The position numbers were made by a program, and so were the translations under genes. A stretch of DNA of 14,581 bases from J029 sp964482495 (GTDB lineage Bacteria; Planctomycetota; UBA1135): the NCBI GenBank assembly GCA_964482495.1, contig CAYZXS010000072.1:1-14581 (forward strand). The letters are read 5' to 3'. Shown in pieces: positions 7,501 through 12,881 of this stretch; positions within the stretch are counted from its first letter, which is position 1; each line of letters begins with the position of its first letter. The notes below the pieces were generated by a model. That model was not told the DNA's origin. It searched no databases and saw only the letters and a list, made by a program, of their open reading frames with translations.

Positions 7501-9599
7501 TCGAGTACTACCGCGCCATCACCAGCGTCGAGCCGGCCGAGAATCGCGACTTCCTGGTGCTCGAGGTGCCGCTGCCCGCCGGCGCGCGGGTGCTCGACGG
7601 CAGCGTCCAGGGCAACTTCCAGAGCTGGGAGCAGCGCGACGGCGTGCTGCAGGTCCAGGTCGGTCCGCACGGCGGCACGGGCCGGTTGAGCTTCGAGCTG
7701 GTCGGAGCGGTCCCCGGCGAGTACCGGGTGCTCCCGGCGGCGCTGCGCAGCGCCTACGAGCCCGGCTTGCTGGCGCTCTCCGAGCCCGGCGCGCTCGAGG
7801 TGCTCGGCCGCGGCGGCGCCTCGACCGACGCCTACCGCCCGACCCCGGACGAGCTGTTCCGCCTCGGCTTGGACCGCTACGAGAACGGCGAGGCCGACGG
7901 CGCCTGGCAGGCGCTCAGCGCCCTCTACGCCGAGTTCGGCGACCAGCTGCGCGAGGACCGGCTGCGCGAGGCCGCGACCGCGCTGTTGTTCCTGGCCGTC
8001 GACCGCGGCGAGTCGGCGTCGATCGTGCGCTTCTTCGAGATCCTCAAGGAGAAGAACCCCGAGCTGACGGTGTCCTTCGAGCGCGTGCTGGCGGTCGGCG
8101 AGGCCTACCGCGAGCTCGAGGAGTACGAGCGGGCGCTGCTGATCTTCCGCGCCGTGGTCGAGGAGACCTTCGGCAAGGACCTCAAGGTCGCCGGGGCGCT
8201 CGAGGAGCACCAGCAGACCGCCGAGGCCTTCGCCGTGCTCGAGCGGCTGCTGTCCGAGTACCCGGACCTGCCGAGCGTGGTCGACGCCCAGCTGACCCTG
8301 TCGGACCAGCTGCTGACGGCGGCGCCGGGCGCGCGCAAGAACGCCAACCTGCGGCGGGCCGGCCTGGGGCGCACCCAGCTCAGCATGCGCGGCATCGGCG
8401 TCCTGCGGCTGTTCCTGGCCCTGCACGCCGACGACCCGCTGGCGGCCGACGCCGGCCTGAACCTGGTCAGCGCCTTCCTCGGGCTCGAGGACTACGAGAC
8501 CTCCTCGGCCCTCGCCGGGGAGCTCGCCGGGCGCTTCACCAAGCCCGAGTACGCCGACGCCTTCCTCTACACGCGGGCGGTGGCCGAGTGGTACCTCGGC
8601 CGCGAGGACCAGGCCGTCGGCCTGCTCGAGGGCATCGCCGCCGCCGAGTACCCGACCGAGCGCAACGGCACCAGGCCGTCGCCCAACCGCGACCTGGCGC
8701 TGTTCATCCTGGGGCAGATCTACCACGCCCGGCGCGACGTGGCGCGGGCGGCCGAGTACTACGAGCGGGTCGAGGAGCAGTTCCGCGACGCCCGCGAGAC
8801 CCTGCTCGACTTCCGCGAGAAGCGCATCAGCCTGCCCGAGGTGACCACCGCCCGCCCGGGCGGCCCGGTCGAGCTCGAGCTGGAGTTCCGCAACGTCAAG
8901 CAGGCCGACTTGCTGGTCTACGCGGTCGACCTGATGACCCTCTACCTGCGGGAGAAGGACCTGTCGCGGGTCACCGAGGTCAACCTCGCCGGCATCGAGC
9001 CGAAGCTGCGGCGGACGGTCGAGCTGGGCGGCGGCGGCGACCTGCTGCCGCGCACTCAGGCGCTCGAGCTGGCATTGTCCGACCCCGGCGCCTACCTGGT
9101 GATCTGCCGCGGCGACGAGCTGCACGCCTCCGGCTTGGTGCTGGTCAGCGAGCTGGACCTGCGGGTCAAGGAGGACCCGGTGGCCGGCTCGCTGCGGGTG
9201 CAGGCCCTGGCGCGCGAGGACCAGCGCTTCCTGCGCGACGTCGACGTCCGCGTCGTCGGCTCGGCCAGCGGCGAGTTCCGCACCGGCCAGACCGACCCGC
9301 GCGGGATCTACGTCGCGGACGGCGTGCTCGGCACCGCGACCGTGATCGCCAAGATGGACGGCGGGCACTACGCCTTCTTCCGCGGTGAGACCCAGCTGGC
9401 GATGGCGAACGACAACTTCCGGATGCAGGTCGACGAGCGCGCGCGACAGGAGCTGGAGCTCGACCAGCAAGGGGTCGAAGGCGTGTACTTGCAGAACGTG
9501 ATCCAGTTCAACAACGACAACCAGGTGCAGCGCCAGGCGCGCTACAAGGAGGCCGTCCAGGCCGACCGCAAGGGCGTGCAGGTGAAGAAGGTGAAGTAG
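1596..9599 (+). CDS. Giant TPR-containing alpha-2-macroglobulin family protein, 2667 residues
   Basis: A signal peptide (MRRLPTLLLLL, probable cut SLA/Q at 25/26) sends it to the periplasm or beyond. Order of parts: TPR-like helical repeats (about 30-560); a macroglobulin-like beta unit (586-760); MG2 with TDRPAYRPG at 779-787 and further MG domains to about 1215; a bait-like insert (about 1224-1374) with a Glu-rich coiled coil (1264-1293) and a Gly/Arg-rich stretch (1344-1370); the A2M domain starting AYWSPAVVTDEDG at 1375, with LVEGD at 1438; a thioester-type alpha-helical domain (about 1565-1830, GGWAW at 1650-1654) without the CxEQ thioester; a bacterial MG10-like segment (about 1917-2068); a second TPR array (2084-2400); and a second copy of the macroglobulin-like unit (2428-2600). 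Bacterial A2Ms are typically about 1500-2000 residues and trap or inhibit proteases. Without the thioester, covalent trapping is not expected, so binding or scaffolding is more likely. There is no Shine-Dalgarno before the ATG. The family call is firm; the function is inferred. Confidence 0.9.
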   Translation: MRRLPTLLLLLVPFTWAAGAAPSLAQEPSDETQATALQELPVIPEELRQSMLHGRHAESRKHLALFLENEPELADLWLYLDALVQERADQLASALEQYQRVESEHSGSIWATKARFRRADLHRRLGQWAAAERIWEDAARSLRAEDRQGELAAVYLEIADELSTEPGDDQPSDQALDYRRAAAIYLQVLQLEAPAVDREKARFRYAWCFQQLGDWAMAAQTYLEYLDEFDPGGQRVFEARYRRGNALMLTGKGGEARLVFEDLVAVLASSFAGEGEHAPLVGGATAEQRSAWQELAGDAAFAIANTFGEDDAEARRAITALERFLAAHPAHPKAADAAFAIADRAFRRGWDEEAVASFDAFLERPERAGASHDEAEQLAQLRQSATFRKGQVLQRQERYAEAIAVYSHYTRVFPNGPDWAAAQQGIVEAEYLIGSSLRQQGEWARAREAWQAFLGNHPLDGRAALTMQAIGELYVEEAKEAAETGEGEASAQVEERRRQLLRAAIGEWRKLREKYPRTNEASLAVYRTGELYETELLELEEAIQAYRDCDFGSMADEARMRLVVMTRPHLAVRTPRSWRSDEAAALTLDTRNIDSVQVQVYPLDLEAYFRKHLTHTRIEDLDLDLIAPELEYEFAIEGAADYLPLEKQIELPVEGPGVWAVAVSAGKHRATTLVVRSDVDVILKSSRREVFVYAQDMRRHEPAAGVSVLLALPGADGAAEFHELKTAEDGVARLELDRLREVDWLRMFAARDGHCAARGLGLGGLSLASGLSARGLVYTDRPAYRPGSQVSWRAVMRHVEDGSYAVREGSEVAWRVVDSQGRVLRSGQTLMSRFGTASGSFDLPEQAPVGDYRFECEALDDLLVQGRFTVAEYQLPKVQLSAEVERAVIYRGEDAVVRFEALWAYGDAVAGAKLEVSLPDGRRETLRTDADGRAELRFPTRDMAEEQVLRFTAALPEEGAGAMAQAWLATHGFRAAVAVKRDVVLAGESFPVSVTTTAASGEPVAREMRLDLLERKSERGRWTETKVQSHDFETGEEGTGAVSLAVADGGRYLVRVFGKDRFGNTIVAEQALFVSGEEDQVKLRLLVDDPELEVGETLRADLHNRAGEGLALLTFEGEQILGYRIVRLGAGTNALALEIGHGHFPNFSVSAAMMRGNEFFQARADFQVSRELRVAIEPERELYAPGEQAYVGIRVTDQLGRPVSAELSLGVVDDTLYDLYSDRTPALRPYFDAGTWREAGLRTESSCTFQYSGVTREIASAVIEEAERLAELEELEVELQDALEDLSRETRRGRLYQAGEAGRPAQAVTGMPAPSSPAAGGVKGKLRALGYVADEPAEFGSTLGLGGGAGGSRGGRGGRARSSAGAPPGSPAETAYWSPAVVTDEDGRARVRFQVPALSTRWRLTARGVGDGTLLGEQRVELVSRADFFVELRTPAALVEGDRPRFLARVHNLTGLEGRAELKLRIGDGDEQTVMPAAIDFDGSPVMELLFPATEALAANGRLRVALEGTAVYDAGNELRDAISRELPVRPWGIEVADAASGMLSDRAGLTLELPASAARHGRLELFVGHGIGRMLIDEALGGYGPRRHIGWASGARPTLADTASQLIGVATVLQQIERSGRGGVAEYEQLRARAEGLAAGLIASQQGSGGWAWASAAKDSSVETSCDAMLALARARGAGVEVPAGTIERGLAYLDQAFRSVRQQALELKAMVVHAKAVHGRSDFAAANALHRERGRMSPAALAHTALALAAMERKPMAAEAGRLLAAKIGAGHGRCPVDGNLAWSRSPLEMTALSLLALQASLPPTDEAAAAANHLLANRPWSPARAQGWAVAALAEREAAVLPSAERLELTVVIDGGEPQVFELGPDSRGVELQHLLPEGDNRVGLELSVRGRGAPHYTAVLRGFTAELGERKERRFQVTRYDYLAAAPRYRGRALPTGFSVLVDRRKQWSNELSELPLGGMARVQIEYYRAITSVEPAENRDFLVLEVPLPAGARVLDGSVQGNFQSWEQRDGVLQVQVGPHGGTGRLSFELVGAVPGEYRVLPAALRSAYEPGLLALSEPGALEVLGRGGASTDAYRPTPDELFRLGLDRYENGEADGAWQALSALYAEFGDQLREDRLREAATALLFLAVDRGESASIVRFFEILKEKNPELTVSFERVLAVGEAYRELEEYERALLIFRAVVEETFGKDLKVAGALEEHQQTAEAFAVLERLLSEYPDLPSVVDAQLTLSDQLLTAAPGARKNANLRRAGLGRTQLSMRGIGVLRLFLALHADDPLAADAGLNLVSAFLGLEDYETSSALAGELAGRFTKPEYADAFLYTRAVAEWYLGREDQAVGLLEGIAAAEYPTERNGTRPSPNRDLALFILGQIYHARRDVARAAEYYERVEEQFRDARETLLDFREKRISLPEVTTARPGGPVELELEFRNVKQADLLVYAVDLMTLYLREKDLSRVTEVNLAGIEPKLRRTVELGGGGDLLPRTQALELALSDPGAYLVICRGDELHASGLVLVSELDLRVKEDPVAGSLRVQALAREDQRFLRDVDVRVVGSASGEFRTGQTDPRGIYVADGVLGTATVIAKMDGGHYAFFRGETQLAMANDNFRMQVDERARQELELDQQGVEGVYLQNVIQFNNDNQVQRQARYKEAVQADRKGVQVKKVK
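3351..3875 (+). repeat. Macroglobulin-like unit, copy A (protein-level repeat)
   Basis: Residues about 586-760 of the A2M protein begin LTLDTRNIDSVQVQVYPLDL and follow the first TPR array. They share order and key positions with copy B at 8877-9395: RN(I/V), VY..DL...Y, a central LP, a G-V strand, LV..SDVD and a final DG loop ending AARG. The similarity is visible in the protein, not as a DNA direct repeat, so the duplication is old. Confidence 0.6.
5265..5717 (+). other. Bait-like low-complexity insert in the A2M gene
   Basis: This encodes residues about 1224-1374, between an MG domain ending LGVVDDTLYDLYSD and the A2M domain, the position of the protease bait region in the family. It contains a Glu/Leu heptad-like coiled coil (EELEELEVELQ type), a Pro/Ala/Gly linker, the motif LRALGYVADE and a Gly/Arg-rich stretch with GGRGGRAR that would be open to trypsin-like proteases. 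Which residues are actually cleaved cannot be read from the sequence. Confidence 0.5.
8877..9395 (+). repeat. Macroglobulin-like unit, copy B (protein-level repeat)
   Basis: Residues about 2428-2600 of the A2M protein contain EFRNVKQADLLVYAVDL, then a central LLPRTQALEL, LVLVSELDLRV and a final MDGGHYAFFRG. They align in order with copy A (586-760). Like copy A, it directly follows a TPR array, so the TPR-plus-unit pair appears at both ends of the protein. Confidence 0.6.
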
Positions 9600-9604
9600 G
9601 GGAG

Positions 9605-9633
9605 CGGGGGGCTGGGCGCTGCCTGGCCCCCCG
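9605..9633 (+). terminator. Intrinsic terminator-like hairpin after the A2M gene
   Basis: CGGGGGGC (9605-9612) pairs perfectly with GCCCCCCG (9626-9633), with a short inner GGC/GCC pairing in the loop. It starts 5 bp after the TAG. The downstream bases are only mildly T-rich (TTGGCGGCTTCGTT), so termination efficiency is uncertain. Confidence 0.5.
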
Positions 9634-9663
9634 TTGGCGGCTTCGTTCGGCGTCGGGTAGGGT
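9634..9663 (+). promoter_or_regulatory. Promoter-like sequence for the secreted 341-residue protein
   Basis: TTGGCG (9634-9639) and TAGGGT (9658-9663) are 18 bp apart, with the ATG 55 bp after the -10. The -35 begins at the base after the terminator hairpin, so the gene seems to be transcribed separately from the A2M gene. The GTAGGGT heptamer matches those at 1291 and 1545. Confidence 0.45.
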
Positions 9664-9718
9664 CGAATCCTGCTCGCCGGCCGCGCTGCCGCCCCCTCCA
9701 CCCTTTCTGGATCCCGCC

Positions 9719-10744
9719 ATGCCTTCCACTCCCCTGGTATTCCTCTCCCTCCTCGCCGTCGCGGCCTCCGCTTCCGCTCAGGCCCCGGTCGACGCCAACC
9801 ACGCCGCCGGCGCGCCGGACGAGGTCTTCGCGAGCTCCGCGCCCGGCGCTGGCGCGCGAGCCGGCGCCAGCGACGACTTCAACCGGGCCAACAGCACCAA
9901 CATGGGCCCCGACTGGGTCGAGCACGCCGGCGACCTGGTCATCGACAACCAGCTCGGCCGCGGCGACCTCTCGAGCGGCTGGAGCTACATGCTCCACAAC
10001 AGCGCCAGCGGCAACCCCGCCGACGAGACCATGTGGGTCGACCTGGCGCCGCCGACGGGGAGCTCCGGTCCGCACGTGGCGCTGATCTGCGGCGCCGCCA
10101 CGGGGTCCACGAGCTGGTTCTACACCAAGATCCAGGACAACGACGGCAACGGCCTCTACGACCGGATCTTCTTCTATCAGGCCGGCAACGGCAGCGGCTG
10201 GGGGACCTCCTACTACCAAGACTTATCGCCCCAGGTGGCCAGCGCGCGGGTGTCGATGTACTTCACCAACGCCGGCGACACGATGAACGTCGACATCGAC
10301 GAGGACTTCGACGGCGTCGTCGACCAGCACTTCGAGAACTACGGGGCCCTGGCCGTCGCTTACGCCGGGACTTCGTACGGCATCGGCGCCTGGGCCATGG
10401 GCGCCTTCGACAACTGGTCGGTCGGCCCCGCCGGCCCGGCCCTCGAGGTCCGCAACCTGGTCGCGGGCGCCACGGCGACCATCGCCGTGACCAACGCCAC
10501 GCCCGGCACCCCGGTCCGCCACGGCTTCTCGGTCTTCGGCGGCGGCCCCGTCAGCACGCCCTACGGCGACCTGCTGCTGACCCCGCCGTACACCGAGCTC
10601 CCGGCGATGGTGGCGGACGCGGCCGGCGCGGCGAGCTACACCGGGTCGGTCCCGGTGGGCACGACAGGGGTCCTGATCTGGTTCCACGCCATGGACATGG
10701 CCAGCCTGACCTTCACCAACGGCGTATCGCAGGTCATCGGCTGA
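9719..10744 (+). CDS. Secreted beta-sandwich protein with calcium-loop-like motifs, 341 residues
   Basis: A signal peptide (residues 1-20, cut ASA/Q) is followed by an Ala/Gly-rich linker and a domain opening DDFNRANSTNMGPDW (52-66). That opening is typical of LamG or concanavalin-like beta-sandwich modules in secreted bacterial proteins. Two acidic loops resemble calcium sites: DNDGNGLYD (140-148) and DIDEDFDGVVD (192-202). The C-terminal part (about 241-341) is a separate beta-rich domain (LEVRNLVAGATATIAVTNA to TNGVSQVIG). I recall this type at the end of many secreted Planctomycetota proteins; its role is unknown, perhaps export or surface attachment. No catalytic motif is evident. No Shine-Dalgarno precedes the ATG. 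The function is probably binding at the cell surface or in the matrix (inference). Confidence 0.8.
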   Translation: MPSTPLVFLSLLAVAASASAQAPVDANHAAGAPDEVFASSAPGAGARAGASDDFNRANSTNMGPDWVEHAGDLVIDNQLGRGDLSSGWSYMLHNSASGNPADETMWVDLAPPTGSSGPHVALICGAATGSTSWFYTKIQDNDGNGLYDRIFFYQAGNGSGWGTSYYQDLSPQVASARVSMYFTNAGDTMNVDIDEDFDGVVDQHFENYGALAVAYAGTSYGIGAWAMGAFDNWSVGPAGPALEVRNLVAGATATIAVTNATPGTPVRHGFSVFGGGPVSTPYGDLLLTPPYTELPAMVADAAGAASYTGSVPVGTTGVLIWFHAMDMASLTFTNGVSQVIG

Positions 10745-10750
10745 TCGATC

Positions 10751-10769
10751 GCCCGGCGCGTCGCCGGGC
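10751..10769 (+). terminator. GC hairpin after the secreted protein gene
   Basis: GCCCGGCG (10751-10758) pairs perfectly with CGCCGGGC (10762-10769) around CGT, 6 bp after the TGA. There is no T tract, but the stem is very stable and lies in the correct place for transcript ending. Confidence 0.45.
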
Positions 10770-10780
10770 CCGTCGTCGAC

Positions 10781-10806
10781 GAGGGCGCCGCCGCGGCGGT
10801 GCCCTC
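10781..10806. terminator. Long GC hairpin between convergent genes, bidirectional
   Basis: GAGGGCGCCGCC (10781-10792) pairs with GGCGGTGCCCTC (10795-10806), 12 pairs including one G-T wobble. It lies between two convergent stops, 6 bp from the porin stop codon, and is followed on the plus strand by TCTTCC. It could act in both directions or protect transcript ends. Confidence 0.5.
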
Positions 10807-10812
10807 TTCCGT

Positions 10813-12012
10813 TCACCAGTCCAGGTGGAGGCGGAGCATCCAGGTGTCCGCCGCGCCGGCGCCGGCCGCCGCTCCCCGCAGGTAGCCGAGCTGCAGCTTG
10901 GTGCGGTCGGTCCAGTGCCAATTGAGCGCCACCGAGTGCGTGTCGAGCCGGGCGCCGCCGCCGAGGTCCAGGCGCGACCAGCGCGCCGCCAGCTCCCAGG
11001 CGCCGAGCCCGCCGGCCGCGCTCGCGCAGCCATTCGCGCCGCCATCCGCGCCGCTGCCCAGCGGCGAGCGCGGCTCGATCCGGCCGAAGACGCCGTCCTT
11101 GCGCCTGTAGCCGCGGTGCTCGCCGGTGAGCAGCTGGCTGAATTGCAGGTAGCCGCCGCGCAGGACCGGGGAGGGGGCGCCGTCGGCGGCGACCCAGGTC
11201 TGGTACCACTCGCCCTGCAGCGAGCTCGGGCCGAGCACCGCCGCCGCTTCCAGGCCGAGCTGCTCCACGCGGTCGGCGGCGTAGCTGGCCGAGACCAGCT
11301 TCGGCATCAGGTGGGCCTCGGCGCGCTCGCCGAAGGCCGCCCCGGCGGGATCGGGCTCGCGGTGGCTGAACGCGGCGCCGAGGTGGACCAGCCGGGCGCC
11401 GTCGCCTTCGTCGACGGGCAGCCAGGTGAGCCGCCCGGTCAGCGAGTGGTCGCGGCGGTCGGCGGAGTCGACCCCGAAGGCATCCGAGTGAGTCTCGGTG
11501 AAGGCGCCGGCCGCCCAGGTGCCGCGCCCCCCGCCCCAGCGGTCGAAGAGCATCAGGCCGGCGTCGCGGCCTGGCGCGAGCTCGTTGGCGGCGTTGCGCT
11601 CGAAGAAGGTGAAGGTCGAGCTGCTGGTCCGGTTCTCGAGGCCGAAGGGCTGCTTGAAGTGGCCGGCCCGCAGCGTGCCTGCGCCCGGGACCGCCGCTTG
11701 GAGGTAGACGTCGCGGAGCTCGGCGCCGGAGTCAGGCTTGAAGTCGGCGCTGAGCCGCCAGCCGGCCTCGCCGAAGGCCGAGCCGCGCAGGTCGAGGCGC
11801 GAGCGCCGGACCTCGCCGCCGTCGGGGAAGGCGCCTGCGGCGCGCCGGAGGCCGCGGTCGGCGTCGAAGCGCGCCCAGTCGAACTGCAGCTTGCCGCGGA
11901 CCTCCAAGCTCCAGGCGCCGTCGGCGGTGGCGAAGTCCAGGCCCTGCCGCGCCTCACTCCCTGGCTGCTGCGGCAGCGGGGCGGCGAACAGGAGCAGGGC
12001 TGCCGCGATCAT
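10813..12012 (-). CDS. Phosphate-selective porin OprO/OprP family, outer-membrane barrel
   Basis: With the start chosen the protein has 399 residues. Alternating amphipathic strands run throughout. Family-typical features include an early EVRGKLQFDWARFDAD strand (about 37-52), RRSRLDLRG (69-77), the GHFKQPFGLE motif (117-126), and a C-terminal strand ending in aromatic Trp (LRLHLDW), the usual barrel-assembly signal. OprP/OprO of Pseudomonas pass phosphate and polyphosphate; whether this one does cannot be read here. The ATG at 12012 starts directly on a hydrophobic leader (MIAAALLLFAAPLPQQ). An ATG at 12039 would add MGTRYDCHP, including an arginine, and would overlap the start of the divergent gene. 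No Shine-Dalgarno is seen. It is divergent from a glycerophosphodiesterase gene across 25 bp. The family is fairly sure, the substrate is not. Confidence 0.82.
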   Translation of the reverse strand: MIAAALLLFAAPLPQQPGSEARQGLDFATADGAWSLEVRGKLQFDWARFDADRGLRRAAGAFPDGGEVRRSRLDLRGSAFGEAGWRLSADFKPDSGAELRDVYLQAAVPGAGTLRAGHFKQPFGLENRTSSSTFTFFERNAANELAPGRDAGLMLFDRWGGGRGTWAAGAFTETHSDAFGVDSADRRDHSLTGRLTWLPVDEGDGARLVHLGAAFSHREPDPAGAAFGERAEAHLMPKLVSASYAADRVEQLGLEAAAVLGPSSLQGEWYQTWVAADGAPSPVLRGGYLQFSQLLTGEHRGYRRKDGVFGRIEPRSPLGSGADGGANGCASAAGGLGAWELAARWSRLDLGGGARLDTHSVALNWHWTDRTKLQLGYLRGAAAGAGAADTWMLRLHLDW

Positions 12013-12037
12013 GGGGTGGCAATCGTATCTTGTGCCC
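12013..12037. promoter_or_regulatory. 25-bp divergent promoter gap with back-to-back -10 elements
   Basis: The only AT-rich spot, AATCGTATCTT (12021-12031), contains TATCTT on the plus strand (12026-12031), six bases before the ATG at 12038. On the minus strand it contains TACGAT (12027-12022), nine bases before the porin ATG. Both fit the TAnnnT pattern and would place the transcript start at or within a few bases of the start codon, implying leaderless or near-leaderless messages. No -35 match was found for either, so regulation may be shared and activator-dependent (inference). Confidence 0.45.
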
Positions 12038-12874
12038 ATGCCTCTGATCCGGCACGCCTTGGCCCTCGGCCTGATCGCCGCCGCGCTCCTCCCCGCCTGC
12101 AGCATGGAACACGCCGACTCGCTGCTGTTCATCGCCCACCGCGGCGCCTCCGCGGACGCGCCCGAGAACACGCTCGCCGCCTTCCAGCTCGCCTGGGACC
12201 AGGGCGCCGACGGCATCGAGGGTGACTTCCGGCTCACCGCCGACGGCGAGCTGGTGTGCATGCACGACGCCACGACCGAGCGCACCGGCGGCGCGGCGAT
12301 GGTCGTGGCCGAGTCCACCCTGGAGCAGCTGCGGACCCTGGAGTACGGCGCCTGGAAGGGACCCGGCTGGGCCGGCGAGCCGGCGCCGACCTTGCTCGAA
12401 GTGCTGCGCACCGTGCCCCGGACGGGTCGCATCTACATCGAGCTGAAGTGCGGCCCCGAGGCGCTGTCGGCGGTGCGCACCGCGATCGGCCGCAGCGGCC
12501 TGCGCGCCCGGCAGATCGTGATCATCAGCTTCGACGAGCGCACCGTGCTCGAGGCCCGGCGGCAGCTGCCCGCTCATCGCGCCTACTGGATCACCGGCCT
12601 GAAGCAGGAGGACGGCGCCTGGACCCCCGGCACTGAGGAGATCCTCGCCACCCTCGACCGCTGCGCCGCCAACGGCCTCGACGCGCGGGCGGAGCCGGAC
12701 GGCCTCGACGATGCCCTGCTCGAGGGCTTGCGAATGCGCGGCCTCGAGCTGGTGTTCTACACCGTCAACGACGCCGGCCTCGCCGCCCGGCTGCGCGAGC
12801 TCGGCGCGTTGAGCGTCACCACCGACCGGCCCGGCGCGCTGCGGGCCGAGCTGCGCGCGGCGGGCGGGGAGTAG
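12038..12874 (+). CDS. Glycerophosphodiester phosphodiesterase lipoprotein
   Basis: This 278-residue protein has a hydrophobic signal ending LLPAC (Cys21), a probable lipobox although Pro at -2 is atypical. The GDPD fold follows with HRGAS (His34, Arg35), PENT (42-45), EGD (Glu61, Asp63), HDATTERT (His76, Asp77), IELK (Glu135, Lys137), TVND near 242-245 and TTDRPG near 261. These are the metal-binding and catalytic residues of the family, which cleaves glycerophosphodiesters to glycerol 3-phosphate plus an alcohol. All key residues appear present. The likely location is membrane-anchored in the periplasm. The start is set by the signal peptide; the reading frame is open further upstream but overlaps the divergent porin gene. 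The stop is 7 bp from the next gene, suggesting co-transcription. Confidence 0.92.
   Translation: MPLIRHALALGLIAAALLPACSMEHADSLLFIAHRGASADAPENTLAAFQLAWDQGADGIEGDFRLTADGELVCMHDATTERTGGAAMVVAESTLEQLRTLEYGAWKGPGWAGEPAPTLLEVLRTVPRTGRIYIELKCGPEALSAVRTAIGRSGLRARQIVIISFDERTVLEARRQLPAHRAYWITGLKQEDGAWTPGTEEILATLDRCAANGLDARAEPDGLDDALLEGLRMRGLELVFYTVNDAGLAARLRELGALSVTTDRPGALRAELRAAGGE
12866..12871 (+). promoter_or_regulatory. Ribosome binding site of the DUF389 gene
   Basis: GGGGAG lies inside the end of the phosphodiesterase gene, ten bases before the GTG at 12882. It supports that start and suggests translation coupled to the upstream gene. Confidence 0.4.
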
Positions 12875-12881
12875 CGCCGGC

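Noticed and set aside
4050..9701. Minus-strand open frame of 1883 codons opposite the A2M gene
   Set aside because: Its translation is low-complexity (Ala, Gly, Leu, Gln, His, Val-rich) without any domain. In GC-rich genes with biased third positions the antisense frame stays open. The plus frame has clear A2M and TPR motifs.
11738..12037. Longer glycerophosphodiesterase starting at 11738
   Set aside because: The extension is antisense to the porin and Arg/Ser/Pro-rich. The lipoprotein signal starts at 12038.
10033..12225. Plus-strand open frame of 730 codons spanning the secreted protein and the porin
   Set aside because: It is out of frame with the secreted protein and antisense to the porin. 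Its Arg/Gly/Ala-rich translation has no domain and it runs through two terminator hairpins.
10813..12432. Longer porin starting at 12432 (539 codons)
   Set aside because: The extra 140 residues would be antisense to the glycerophosphodiesterase and contain no signal peptide. A signal-like leader begins at 12012.
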